This document shows positions 1 to 6,312 of a stretch of DNA of 21,522 bases, piece after piece. The position numbers and the translations under genes were made by a program. The stretch comes from a virus: the IMG/VR virus record IMGVR_UViG_3300046680_000707, positions 1 to 21,522 of that record. One strand, written 5' to 3'. The notes beneath the pieces were generated by a model that worked only from the letters and a program-made list of their open reading frames with translations, had not been told where the DNA came from and searched no databases. Position 1 is the first letter of the stretch. Each line of letters starts with the position of its first letter.

Positions 1-61
1 CGCATGTGTCGCTGAGATCGTCGGAGAAGTACGGGTTCCGTACCCCGCACCAGCAAGTCAC
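1..61 (-). CDS. Partial small Cys-containing phage protein (N-terminus only)
   Basis: A GTG at 61-59 opens a frame that stays open to the left edge, giving about 20 codons. The visible protein begins VTCWCGVRNPY, with Cys at residues 3 and 5. The start forms a GTGA overlap with the stop of the preceding gene, the junction style used by the two genes before it, so I infer a real co-translated gene. The rest lies outside the window. Function is unknown; the close cysteines suggest metal binding. Confidence 0.45.
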   Translation of the reverse strand, partial: MTCWCGVRNPYFSDDLSDTC

Positions 62-183
62 GCTCGGCTCCAGTGGGGGGTGGTTTTGTGGCAGCGTGTG
101 CAGCGATCGAGGGCCAGGAGCCGGGAGGGTGAGCGTGGCCAGAAGCGCCAGCGGTGACCCAGCAACAGACACACGACGTTCAT
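58..183 (-). CDS. Small CxxC protein (41 aa)
   Basis: The 41-aa protein starts at an ATG that overlaps the upstream stop as ATGA, with AGGAG just upstream. It has a LLGHRWRFW block near residues 7-15 and a CTRCHK zinc-knuckle-like motif near residues 28-33. Phages often carry such tiny proteins with a hydrophobic/aromatic start and one CxxC pair; their functions are mostly unknown. It belongs to the leftward replication operon, after the methyltransferase-like gene. A longer start at 252 would run back into the upstream gene and has no better support. Confidence 0.6.
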   Translation of the reverse strand: MNVVCLLLGHRWRFWPRSPSRLLALDRCTRCHKTTPHWSRA

Positions 184-1154
184 CTCCTGCGGCGTTCGGC
201 TTTCGTCGTGGTCAGACGCTCCCACCGCTCCTGACCTTCCGGTGAATCCCATCTCACGAAATCGATCTTTGTGTACTCGGGGTAACTCTGCCAGCGAGTG
301 CCGAGCAGCCAGACGTGTTGCCAGTGACCGTTAACCGGCCCGATCAGCCACACGTCCTTTCGTGCGGGAGACAGGCAGTCGATAAGTGGGCCGGGACGTT
401 CGCCGCGATGCCATTTGTGATTGGCCGCGGCGACGTAGACCATGAAGTCAACCCGCGACAGTTGCGGGAGTGCCCCCAGGTCGGCCATCAACTCCGGATC
501 GACGCTGTTGTTGGCATCATGGACGACCAGGCCGAACGGACGCTCGCCGTATCGAAAGTGTCTCCGTACCCAATCTGGCGCTAGCGCGACATTGTGGCCG
601 GTGGCAATTTCAATGCTCGGCGGCAACGGCATACCACGCAACCGAGCCTCTTCGATGCGACGCGTGAGGTCCAGTGAATACCGTTCCTGGGCGTCGATAA
701 ACGCGACGGCCCACTGGTTGAGCCACGGACTGTCATGGACCGCTCGGAGAAATTGCAACGGAGTCCCACGGAGCAATATTCGAGAGAACCGGTTGCCGTT
801 GTCAGCCTCCCAGCAGTAGCCACCTGGACCGGAATTCGTGTCGAGCAGCATGCAGCGTTCGCCCCACTTCTGGGCGATGCGATGGCAGATGCCGACCTGG
901 CGTCGGAAAATCTGGTAGGCCCATTCGACCTTCTGGTCCGTGCCATCCGAACACCCGACCAGATCACCGTTCTTGATGATCGGCCATTGGCCATCGGCAA
1001 TGTACCGGTCGACCAGTGGTTGTTTCACACCTGGTCGTCGGCTGCGCTGCACGGCGCGTTGGCGCAGAGCTTCGTCGATGGGCATCAGCGTTCCATCTGG
1101 CGCCAGCGCATAGTCCGGAAGGTCGAAATCCAACGGCGCATCAAAGCGGATCAT
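180..1154 (-). CDS. TcmP-like / SAM-methyltransferase-fold protein (324 aa)
   Basis: The protein looks like a Rossmann-type methyltransferase related to three-Cys-motif partner (TcmP) proteins. The signs are KVEWAYQIF near residues 75-83, a nucleotide-binding-type loop DTNSGPGGY at 105-113, GTPLQFL near 130-136 in the place of the family's GSP segment, an acidic strand end FIDAQ at 152-156, and HDANNS at 212-217 in the catalytic-motif position. The order and spacing fit a SAM-dependent enzyme, but the substrate is unknown and the glycine loop is atypical. The ATG overlaps the upstream helicase-loader stop as ATGA, so expression is coupled to the replication genes. DNA or RNA modification during phage replication is a guess. 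Confidence 0.6.
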   Translation of the reverse strand: MIRFDAPLDFDLPDYALAPDGTLMPIDEALRQRAVQRSRRPGVKQPLVDRYIADGQWPIIKNGDLVGCSDGTDQKVEWAYQIFRRQVGICHRIAQKWGERCMLLDTNSGPGGYCWEADNGNRFSRILLRGTPLQFLRAVHDSPWLNQWAVAFIDAQERYSLDLTRRIEEARLRGMPLPPSIEIATGHNVALAPDWVRRHFRYGERPFGLVVHDANNSVDPELMADLGALPQLSRVDFMVYVAAANHKWHRGERPGPLIDCLSPARKDVWLIGPVNGHWQHVWLLGTRWQSYPEYTKIDFVRWDSPEGQERWERLTTTKAERRRR

Positions 1155-2110
1155 GCGGCGTCACTCCGTCGCAGGTTGGGGCCGTCGACTGTCAGAAACA
1201 CCGTGTCCTCCTCGAAGCGGCGCATGGTGCGTGCGCCGAGGTGCATGCCCAGATGCATGTGGTCGAGGTTGGTGGTGACGATGGTTTTCCGCTGGTGGTC
1301 GTGGCGGTCGTCGAGCACCTGGAACAGCATCGAGGTGGCCCAGTCGGTGTCTTTGTCGGCGCCGATGTCGTCGAGCACCAGGTAGTCCACGGTGCGGAGG
1401 CTGTCGAGCACGGTGGCTTCGGTGGTGGTGGCGTCTCTGGCGTAGGTGGCCTTGATGCGAGCGAGCAAATCGGGTGTTTTGACGAACAGGCCAGGCCGAC
1501 GCTGGAGCTCGGCGACCTCGCGCAGGGCACTGATGGCCAGGCCGGTCTTGCCGACGCCGAACTGGCCCATCAGCACGATGGCCCAGCCTGGACTGACCAG
1601 CCAGGCACGCAGCGAGGCGATCGTCAGATCGGTGGTCGGTGAACTGGGGAACGTGGCGAAGCTGCAGCCAGAAAAGCGCTCGGGAATTCTGGCGCCCTCC
1701 CAGATGCCCATCAGGCGGACCTCGTGCTGCCAGGTTCTGGACTGCTGGCGTAGATCGTCGTCGGCGAGTTTGCGGGCCTGGCCGATGGCGCAGCCGCAGT
1801 ACGTGCTGAACACCAGGGGCACCTCGTCACCGGGCAGGAGCACGGCACGTTCGTCCTTGCCGCCGGCGCCGTAGCACCAGCACCCCGGCGGCAACGCGGT
1901 GGCCAGGAGGTCGCGCTCCTGGGCGTCGACGAGCTGGCGTTCGAGACGGCGGAGACGATCGAGGCCGCCAGGGTCATCGAGGGCGACGGTGGCGAGGAGG
2001 GCCTGCAGGGTGAGCGTGTGGGGCAGGCGCAGGATGTTGTCGAGCGGCCAGGTGGCGACGGGCGTACGGTCGGCGGCGGTGGGATGGAGGAGGGCGGTGA
2101 GTGAGCGCAT
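1151..2110 (-). CDS. DnaC/IstB-like helicase loader ATPase (319 aa)
   Basis: This is a P-loop AAA+ protein of the DnaC/DnaI/IstB group, which loads the replicative helicase onto DNA. Visible motifs are Walker A GQFGVGKT (182-189), Walker B YLVLDDIG (243-250), a sensor-1-like IVTTN (277-281) and a candidate arginine finger near residue 294. The N-terminal half carries CWC (78-80) and CGC (105-107), a possible zinc site as in DnaI-type loaders. I chose the ATG at 2110 because it shares one base with the upstream stop (TGATG), a standard re-initiation junction. Upstream in-frame codons overlap the replisome organiser. Together with that organiser it forms the phage replication module. Confidence 0.85.
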   Translation of the reverse strand: MRSLTALLHPTAADRTPVATWPLDNILRLPHTLTLQALLATVALDDPGGLDRLRRLERQLVDAQERDLLATALPPGCWCYGAGGKDERAVLLPGDEVPLVFSTYCGCAIGQARKLADDDLRQQSRTWQHEVRLMGIWEGARIPERFSGCSFATFPSSPTTDLTIASLRAWLVSPGWAIVLMGQFGVGKTGLAISALREVAELQRRPGLFVKTPDLLARIKATYARDATTTEATVLDSLRTVDYLVLDDIGADKDTDWATSMLFQVLDDRHDHQRKTIVTTNLDHMHLGMHLGARTMRRFEEDTVFLTVDGPNLRRSDAA

Positions 2111-2946
2111 CAGGACGCCACGCTGGTCTTGTTCCGCAGGTAGCCGAATTCCTGCTCGAAGTACGCCAATTTGGCGGCCTCCGCGTCGGCAGCGGCGTCG
2201 GCTGCCGAGCGGGTGGGGCGTGTGTCGTTGCGGACCCGGTTCAGCCACTCGAGGTAGCGAGCGGTGGAGCACGTTTTGATCTTGTGGCGGCGCATCCAGT
2301 CGGCTTGCTTGAGGGCTTCGGCCTGGAGGTCGAGGCCCCCGTAGGTGTCGAGGGTTTTTCGCCACAACCCGGGATCGTGGGAGATGCCGAACGACTCGAG
2401 GACGACCGTCACCGCGTCGATGCGATCTTGCTCTTCGATTGAAAATTCTGCTGCCGTTGTCCCCTGGGGGTGCTGCGGCAGCAGCGGGGGTTTTACGTCT
2501 TCTACGTCTTCTTCTACGTCTACGTCTTTCGTCTTCGCGCGCTCAGCCCCGCGCGAGGGGCGTTCGAGTGTTGTTCCGTTGACGTTCGCGTGTTGTTCGT
2601 GAGTCGTTCGCGTGTTGTTCGTGAGTCGTTCAGGAGTGCTTCGCGTGTCGATCGCGTCATCTTCGGGAGACCAACGCTGCCAGTCTGGCCAGTCGTGCAG
2701 CCACACCCCGTCTGGCTGGTCGTCCAGCAGTCTGGCGGCGATCAACCGCTTGACTGAGGCCAGCGGACGGCGCACGACGGCGGCGGCGGTGGCGGCACTG
2801 TCGAAGTGACCGCGGACGCTCTGCTGGGCGCCAGCGTCGAGCAGCTCCACCCATGTTCGAAAGTCGGTATCGCTGAGGGTGGCGACCTTCTCATGTCGCG
2901 TAGCACCCACCCACACCTTGAACCACGGCAGACGTTTTGCTGGCAT
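2110..2946 (-). CDS. Phage replisome organiser / replication initiator (278 aa)
   Basis: The start MPAKRLPWFKVWVG, followed by a winged-helix-like stretch to about residue 95, resembles the N-terminal domain of phage replisome organisers that precede DnaC-type loaders. A low-complexity linker (about residues 100-160) is rich in Thr/Asn/Asp/Glu and includes DVDVEEDVEDVK. A second helical domain follows (about 165-255), with a WLNRVRNDTRP segment. It is followed directly by the helicase loader with a 1-bp overlap. The linker DNA contains a perfect 22-bp tandem repeat (2584-2631). The ATG at 2946 was chosen because it sits next to the preceding stop; the longer frame to 3045 would overlap that gene. 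Origin-binding activity is inferred from position and family resemblance. Confidence 0.7.
   Translation of the reverse strand: MPAKRLPWFKVWVGATRHEKVATLSDTDFRTWVELLDAGAQQSVRGHFDSAATAAAVVRRPLASVKRLIAARLLDDQPDGVWLHDWPDWQRWSPEDDAIDTRSTPERLTNNTRTTHEQHANVNGTTLERPSRGAERAKTKDVDVEEDVEDVKPPLLPQHPQGTTAAEFSIEEQDRIDAVTVVLESFGISHDPGLWRKTLDTYGGLDLQAEALKQADWMRRHKIKTCSTARYLEWLNRVRNDTRPTRSAADAAADAEAAKLAYFEQEFGYLRNKTSVAS
2584..2631. repeat. 22-bp tandem repeat, two copies plus 4 bp
   Basis: A 22-bp unit beginning GTTCGCGTGTTGTTC occurs at 2584-2605 and again without mismatch at 2606-2627, followed by the first four bases of a third copy. It lies in the linker of the replication initiator. Because 22 is not a multiple of three, the two copies are translated in different frames, as ERLTNNTR-like and TTHEQHAN-like peptides. 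Confidence 0.9.
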
Positions 2947-2947
2947 A

Positions 2948-3163
2948 TCAGGCTGCCACCACCCTCCCTTCGTTGAGATACGCGCGGGCTTTCGGCGTGA
3001 GCACGATGCCCCGCATATGCGCGATCCTCCCGCTCGCCTTCCCATGCTGCGAGCAGCACCCTTTGCACAATTTGCCGAGCTCGTCGAAGTGCTCGATGGA
3101 CTGCCACCGGTCGCAGCGGCGGCACCGGCGCAGAATGCCGATCTCCTGGTGCTCAGTCGTCAT
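2948..3163 (-). CDS. Small Cys-rich, zinc-finger-like protein (71 aa)
   Basis: The 71-aa protein has CRRC at residues 14-17 and CKGCC at 33-37, an arrangement typical of a four-cysteine zinc site. The C-terminal half is basic (TPKARAYLNEGRVV). A strong GGGAGG ribosome site lies 7-8 bases before the ATG at 3163. The gene overlaps the end of the annealing-protein gene by 11 bp and is separated from the replisome organiser by 1 bp. Small zinc proteins of this sort are common in phage replication operons. The function is unknown; nucleic-acid binding is plausible. The frame extends far upstream to 3601, but that part is the shadow of the annealing-protein gene. Confidence 0.65.
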   Translation of the reverse strand: MTTEHQEIGILRRCRRCDRWQSIEHFDELGKLCKGCCSQHGKASGRIAHMRGIVLTPKARAYLNEGRVVAA

Positions 3164-3632
3164 AGAGAAACCTCCCCACCCCCCACTGGACGGCGGCGCG
3201 TTTAAAGGCGTCGGAGTACGCCGCTTTGAATGGCTCCTCCTCGAGCTCCGGACGGCTCGGATTGTTGGGATACCCGACGTCGGACTTGTGCTGGCCGAAG
3301 ATGGTGACCGTGCATTCCACGACCTGTTTGGCGAAATCGAGCACCACGAACCGCGTCTCCCAGTTGCCTGGCCCGACCACGGCGTCGAGGCGATCGGCGA
3401 CCTGGCGAGCGGTGACGTAGTCGAACTTCTGGGTGCCGCGGCCTGGTCGCTGCTTGACGTCCATGACCCGGCGCAACTGCTCGCCGATCTTGCGCCAGCC
3501 CGCCGCGGTGGGCCGCCCATCGGGAGTGATGAGCAACTCCTGTGGGCTGGGCGCCTGCTCGCGCTGGAATTCAGCCCTTGCCGCCGCGTCTGCCTCAGCA
3601 TCTGCCTGTCGTATCTGAACCGCCGTGCTCAT
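3153..3632 (-). CDS. Rad52/DdrA-like single-strand annealing protein (159 aa)
   Basis: The core resembles the Rad52/Rad22/DdrA annealing domain: YVTARQVADRLDAVVGPGNW (72-91), a beta strand VECTVTIFG (105-113), the conserved SDVG turn and the C-terminal AYSDAFKRAAVQWGVGRFLY (139-158). Proteins of this family coat single-stranded DNA and anneal complementary strands, serving phage recombination or end repair. The length fits a minimal phage version without a long tail. The ATG at 3632 is preceded by GGGGGTG; a GTG two codons earlier is less likely. It is the first gene of the leftward replication operon. A TAGAAT hexamer at 3657-3652 could be its -10 element, but no convincing -35 was found. 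Confidence 0.85.
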   Translation of the reverse strand: MSTAVQIRQADAEADAAARAEFQREQAPSPQELLITPDGRPTAAGWRKIGEQLRRVMDVKQRPGRGTQKFDYVTARQVADRLDAVVGPGNWETRFVVLDFAKQVVECTVTIFGQHKSDVGYPNNPSRPELEEEPFKAAYSDAFKRAAVQWGVGRFLYDD

Positions 3633-3673
3633 TCGCACCCCCTACATCCCGATTCTACCATACTCTTCGCAAC

Positions 3674-3690
3674 ACGACGCGACACGTCGT
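3674..3690. promoter_or_regulatory. Inverted repeat, putative operator between divergent genes
   Basis: ACGACG (3674-3679) and CGTCGT (3685-3690) form a perfect 6-bp inverted repeat with a 5-bp spacer. It lies between the leftward replication operon (start 3632) and the rightward HTH gene (start 3716), overlapping the expected -35 region of the latter. It is a candidate binding site for the HTH protein or another phage regulator. Confidence 0.4.
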
Positions 3691-3716
3691 CGAGAGTTGT
3701 GCTATCCTTGGTACCG
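3679..3716 (+). promoter_or_regulatory. Promoter of HTH gene, probably leaderless mRNA
   Basis: TATCCT at 3703-3708 matches a -10 box and lies 7 bases before the GTG at 3716, so transcription would begin at or beside the start codon. GCGACA (3679-3684) gives a partial -35 with an 18-bp spacer. No ribosome-binding site precedes the GTG, which agrees with a leaderless message. Confidence 0.45.
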
Positions 3717-3922
3717 TGACGAGTGTGAGCGCAGAGCGATTCCTGACGGTCAGCCAGGTCGCAACCGAACTGCACCTGAGCATCGAGACCGTGCGCCGGT
3801 ATTTGCGCGCCGGTTCGCTGCACGGCGTCCAGATCAACCGCCAGGCCGGATGGCTCGTGTCCCGCGAAGAGCTGGACCGTTTCATCGCTGACCTGGAGGA
3901 CCGCGCGACCGACAATCCCTAG
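3716..3922 (+). CDS. MerR/excisionase-type HTH DNA-binding protein (68 aa)
   Basis: The protein is a compact HTH_17/excisionase-family domain: FLTVSQVATELHLSIETVRR (residues 9-28) forms the first helices and recognition helix. The wing RAGSLHGVQINRQAGWLVSR and a final helix EELDRFIADLED follow. Such proteins act as phage excisionases or small transcription regulators. The GTG start at 3716 was chosen because the family begins a few residues before the HTH and because a -10 box sits 7 bases upstream. Longer frames run through promoter DNA. The gene is divergent from the annealing-protein operon and converges on the early operon, ending 2 bp before its last stop. Excisionase or regulator cannot be told apart here. 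Confidence 0.75.
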   Translation: MTSVSAERFLTVSQVATELHLSIETVRRYLRAGSLHGVQINRQAGWLVSREELDRFIADLEDRATDNP

Positions 3923-3924
3923 CC

Positions 3925-4098
3925 TCACCCCGGCGTCACCTCCGCTGGTTCCGGTTCTCTCAAGGCGAGCAGCACCACCGTTTTCCGGTCCTCCAGAAGG
4001 TGCAGCCCGAGATGCTGATGAAAATGTCTGGGGTCCTGGGCCAGCCGGTCTGCCACCCGTTGCATCTCGTCAGCGAAGTCTTCTAAGTAGTTACTCAT
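3925..4098 (-). CDS. Small hypothetical protein (57 aa)
   Basis: ATG at 4098 overlaps the preceding stop as ATGA, giving a 57-aa protein. It begins MSNYLEDFADEMQRVADRLA, has a His-rich centre (HFHQHLGLHLLED) and ends in an acidic/proline tail. It looks helical and soluble. It is the last gene of the eleven-gene early operon and converges on the HTH gene. I do not recognise a family. Confidence 0.6.
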   Translation of the reverse strand: MSNYLEDFADEMQRVADRLAQDPRHFHQHLGLHLLEDRKTVVLLALREPEPAEVTPG

Positions 4099-4307
4099 GT
4101 CATGAAGTCCAATTGCTTGACCCGTGTGGATGGACGACTCACCGGTTCCGTCGGTCCCAGTAACAGCACGTCCAGCGTCGTCTGGGAGATCGCTGCCAGG
4201 TCGGTGACACTCACGACGCCCGGTAGCTGCTGGAAGGCGCAGAACAGGCCCACCTGCCGATACGCGGGCAGCTCCTCCTCCAACTCCACCAGCACCCAGC
4301 GGCTCAC
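4095..4307 (-). CDS. Small hypothetical protein (70 aa)
   Basis: The GTG at 4307 overlaps the previous stop (GTGA). The 70-aa product has an acidic WVLVELEEELPAYRQVG start, a hydrophobic centre (LFCAFQQLPGVVSVTDLAAI) and a LDVLLLGP stretch. Coupling at both ends supports translation. No family was recognised. Confidence 0.55.
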   Translation of the reverse strand: MSRWVLVELEEELPAYRQVGLFCAFQQLPGVVSVTDLAAISQTTLDVLLLGPTEPVSRPSTRVKQLDFMT

Positions 4308-4495
4308 GAGAAGAACTGCCTCACCACCGCGACTATGAGAAATACCGACCCCACCAGGATCAGCACGCTGACCCCGAGGATCACTCCCCAAATCGTCGCG
4401 ATGACAATGACCTCGGTGAAACTGCGGCGCCGACGGCCGGCGTTGTCCAGCGCGTAGATCTCATCGAGGTACTTCTGCCTGGCCGCTCTATTCAC
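4304..4495 (-). CDS. Small single-pass membrane protein (63 aa)
   Basis: A GTG start at 4495 has GGAGG 7-8 bases upstream and a GTGA overlap with the preceding gene. Residues 1-26 are charged and soluble, with a basic RRRR stop-transfer cluster at 21-24. Residues about 28-58 are continuously hydrophobic (VIVIATIWGVILGVSVLILV and on), enough for one transmembrane helix. It follows the secreted transglycosylase-like gene, so a role in membrane or wall remodelling is possible, but a holin call would be speculation. A longer frame to 4714 overlaps the upstream gene and is rejected. Confidence 0.6.
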   Translation of the reverse strand: MNRAARQKYLDEIYALDNAGRRRRSFTEVIVIATIWGVILGVSVLILVGSVFLIVAVVRQFFS

Positions 4496-4875
4496 GTACA
4501 GCCTCCGACGGTCCACTGGCGGCGTCTGCCCATCTGGAGGTCGTGTGCCGCTACCAGACGTGCCTGCCAGGGCACCCACAAACTCCACTCGGGGTGTCCC
4601 ATTTCCAGTGCTCCGCGGCGGAACGTGGACGGGAAGTACTGAAGTACGCCCCCCGCCCCGCTGCCGCCGCGGTTCCACACGTTGGCGCCGCCGCTCTCCT
4701 TGGCTTCTATGCACGCCACGCGCGGATCAACCACCGGCTCGACGACAGCTTCGACGACCTGGTCCTGGGCATCGTCCACGACCACCGGCGTGGGATCGTC
4801 GCCTACGTCTCGCGCGTGGGCCGTGTGGGTGGTCAGCACCAGGACTGCCGCCGATACCAGCGCCGCCACTCTCAC
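4492..4875 (-). CDS. Secreted Rpf/transglycosylase-like cell-wall protein (127 aa)
   Basis: The N-terminus (VRVAALVSAAVLVLTTHTAHA, about 21 residues) has a signal peptide with an AxA-type cleavage site. A Val/Asp/Glu linker (22-52) leads to a small lysozyme-like domain at about 54-127. In it, CIEAKESGG has Glu in the catalytic position of resuscitation-promoting-factor and transglycosylase-like domains, GVLQYFPSTF matches the G-x-x-Q-F/Y-x-x-x-TW-type segment, and the protein ends in a second Cys, likely to pair with the first. Such domains cleave peptidoglycan. Unusually it is encoded in the early operon, between RusA and a membrane protein, not with the late lysis genes. The GTG start overlaps the RusA stop (GTGA). 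Confidence 0.7.
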   Translation of the reverse strand: MRVAALVSAAVLVLTTHTAHARDVGDDPTPVVVDDAQDQVVEAVVEPVVDPRVACIEAKESGGANVWNRGGSGAGGVLQYFPSTFRRGALEMGHPEWSLWVPWQARLVAAHDLQMGRRRQWTVGGCT

Positions 4876-5237
4876 GCGACGTCCTCGATCTCGATCATGG
4901 TCGACGTGTAGCCGCTGCACACGACGCCGCGAACCACGAGCTCCAGGTGCTCGGTGTCGTCGTCCGCGAGAATGCCGCCCCTGACCAGCCCATCCAGAAT
5001 GCCCTTGCAGCGAGCCGTGAGGTTGTCCACGTCGCGCCGCCGCTGCACCGGGAACGTCAGCGTGATGGTGACCTTCGCGCGGCCCCGCAGCGGGATGATG
5101 CCGGCCTCGCGCGCGCACACGGTGGTATGCACCTGGGCACCCCTGAGCTTGCGCTGATACGTGCTCCAGTGGCCTCTCTGGCCGTTCACCGTGGCCGCCG
5201 GCAACCAGCCGGCCATGACAAAGCCCTGCACGGTCAT
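4872..5237 (-). CDS. rusA: RusA-like Holliday-junction resolvase (121 aa)
   Basis: The diagnostic RusA segment is present: RRDVDNL (67-73), Lys78 and DGL (82-84), then ILADDDTEHLEL (89-100), which supply the acidic metal-binding residues. RusA dimers resolve four-way DNA junctions formed during phage recombination and replication. The length (121 aa) is normal for the family. The ATG at 5237 overlaps the stop of the 30-residue mini-gene as ATGA; upstream in-frame codons are shadows. With the Rad52-like protein and DnaC-like loader it completes a recombination/replication set, although it sits in a different operon from them. Confidence 0.88.
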   Translation of the reverse strand: MTVQGFVMAGWLPAATVNGQRGHWSTYQRKLRGAQVHTTVCAREAGIIPLRGRAKVTITLTFPVQRRRDVDNLTARCKGILDGLVRGGILADDDTEHLELVVRGVVCSGYTSTMIEIEDVA

Positions 5238-5326
5238 GGCTCGTCGAATGCCTCGAGCAACTCGAGCAAGGCCTTGACCTTGCCCTCGATGCGGTGGAGC
5301 TGCGGCACGATGTCGCCGAAGGTCAC
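5234..5326 (-). CDS. 30-aa mini-gene, duplicate of the tail of the 78-aa protein
   Basis: The GTG at 5326 overlaps the HNH stop (GTGA), and its stop overlaps the RusA start (ATGA). The 30 residues read TFGDIVPQLHRIE, then KVKALLELLEAF. This aligns with the C-terminus of the protein encoded at 5748-5984 (EFGDVIPQLHRIE, then RVQRLLVLLEAF). It is best read as the 3' end of the recipient gene left behind when the HNH element and a donor copy of the tail arrived. It may still be translated because it keeps the overlap chain intact. A function as a separate peptide is unproven. Confidence 0.6.
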   Translation of the reverse strand: MTFGDIVPQLHRIEGKVKALLELLEAFDEP

Positions 5327-5751
5327 GCCGCCCTCTTTCGATCACGCTGGCGTTTCATGGCTGCTAGCCAGCAAGTACGGCATTTCCGCTTGCCACTGAT
5401 CAGGTACGTGTTGGCGGCACTGAACTCATGCCCGCGCTTGCAGCGATCAATGGGAACGTTGTGTGGGATGCGCCTGACGATGTTTTCGACGTGCGTCACG
5501 GGCTCGAGGTGCGCAGGATTTACGCAGGCGCGGTTATGGCAGAGGTGATCCAGTTGCATCCCCGGCGGGATCGGCCCCACGAGCCACCGATATGCCACAC
5601 GATGCGCCGCCTCGTTACTCCCGCGGCCATCAGCGAAGCGACCGTATCCGCCGGGGGTGCGCCCGCCCTTCCAGAAGAAACAACCACCGGGGTTGATTTC
5701 CACCTTGGCCCAGAACGCAGCCTGTCGCTCCTCCACTGTCCACGCCGTCAC
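5323..5751 (-). CDS. HNH endonuclease, homing type (142 aa)
   Basis: An HNH_3-type nuclease: the FW-K-VE and GGCFFWKG start (13-30) is typical, followed by AAHRVAYRW (48-56) and LDHLCHNRACVNPAHLEPVT (67-86), which holds the catalytic His and the metal/structural Asn-His residues. C104, H108, C124 and C127 form a likely zinc site near the end. These enzymes make site-specific breaks that let their genes spread into related phages. It sits inside the early operon with GTGA overlaps at both ends and lies between two diverged copies of one gene tail (5748-5830 and 5234-5326). It is probably a free-standing homing endonuclease; no group I intron core was seen around it. Confidence 0.88.
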   Translation of the reverse strand: MTAWTVEERQAAFWAKVEINPGGCFFWKGGRTPGGYGRFADGRGSNEAAHRVAYRWLVGPIPPGMQLDHLCHNRACVNPAHLEPVTHVENIVRRIPHNVPIDRCKRGHEFSAANTYLISGKRKCRTCWLAAMKRQRDRKRAA

Positions 5752-5984
5752 GAAAATGCCTCGAGCAGGACGAGCAACCGCTGCACTCGAGCTTCAATGC
5801 GGTGGAGCTGCGGGATCACGTCGCCGAACTCGACCATCGCCGTCACCGCATGGCGGGCGCCGGCGTTGAACATGGTCGATGCGAAACCCTCGACGTCTGA
5901 TAAGTCGCCGTGATGGTCCGAGGCGTACTTGGTGTACGCCGCGTCCACCGCCGCGGTCATCCGAATCGAGGGCATCGTCGTCAT
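5748..5984 (-). CDS. Small hypothetical protein (78 aa)
   Basis: The ATG at 5984 overlaps the preceding stop (ATGA). The protein has an N-terminal helical region (IRMTAAVDAAYTKYASDHHG) and ends FGDVIPQLHRIE plus an amphipathic LLVLLEAF helix, a likely short coiled coil or dimer segment. The last 25 residues are repeated, diverged, in the mini-gene after the HNH endonuclease. Its stop overlaps the HNH start. Family and role are unknown. Confidence 0.65.
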   Translation of the reverse strand: MTTMPSIRMTAAVDAAYTKYASDHHGDLSDVEGFASTMFNAGARHAVTAMVEFGDVIPQLHRIEARVQRLLVLLEAFS

Positions 5985-6112
5985 GCGATGTACGCCTGGT
6001 GGACGAGCTGTAGGAGCGGCTCACCATTGGGCATGGGCGCGAACACCAGCCAGACCAGGCCCAGGATCACCGCCAGCAGGGTGACGCGGTAGACGACCTC
6101 GTCCCAGTTCAT
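5981..6112 (-). CDS. Tiny membrane protein (43 aa)
   Basis: ATG at 6112 and stop at 5981 overlap both neighbours as ATGA. The 43-aa protein starts MNWDEVVYRV and has one hydrophobic segment at about residues 10-26 (VTLLAVILGLVWLVFAP), enough for a transmembrane helix, then a short polar tail. It is too short to assign. Gene coupling on both sides is the main evidence that it is translated. Confidence 0.6.
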   Translation of the reverse strand: MNWDEVVYRVTLLAVILGLVWLVFAPMPNGEPLLQLVHQAYIA

Positions 6113-6312
6113 CCCTGACGTGCCTCCCATGCATCACGAGCGGCAGTGGCCAGGCGGCGCTGCTCGCGATAGTAGGCGCTGGCTTCTTGCTCATCGAAGA
6201 AGTGGCGCCGCTCGCTCCCGTCCCAGGAAACGATGACGATCTCGCCGTGGGCCAGACCATAGTGCCGCTCTATGCGGCGGGTGAGATCGCGGGGCGCAGC
6301 CGTAGTCGTCAC
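6109..6312 (-). CDS. Small hypothetical protein (67 aa)
   Basis: GTG at 6312 overlaps the previous stop (GTGA), and the gene ends by overlapping the tiny membrane-protein gene (ATGA). The product has a basic start (RDLTRRIERHYG), a beta hairpin-like stretch (EIVIVSWDGSERRHFFDEQ) and a helical Ala/Arg-rich end. No family was recognised; it looks soluble. Confidence 0.6.
   Translation of the reverse strand: MTTTAAPRDLTRRIERHYGLAHGEIVIVSWDGSERRHFFDEQEASAYYREQRRLATAARDAWEARQG

Noticed and set aside
2948-3601. Long version (217 aa) of the small Cys-rich protein
   Set aside because: The first 146 residues are Ser/Arg-rich and overlap the annealing-protein gene in another frame. The ATG at 3163 has a strong ribosome site.
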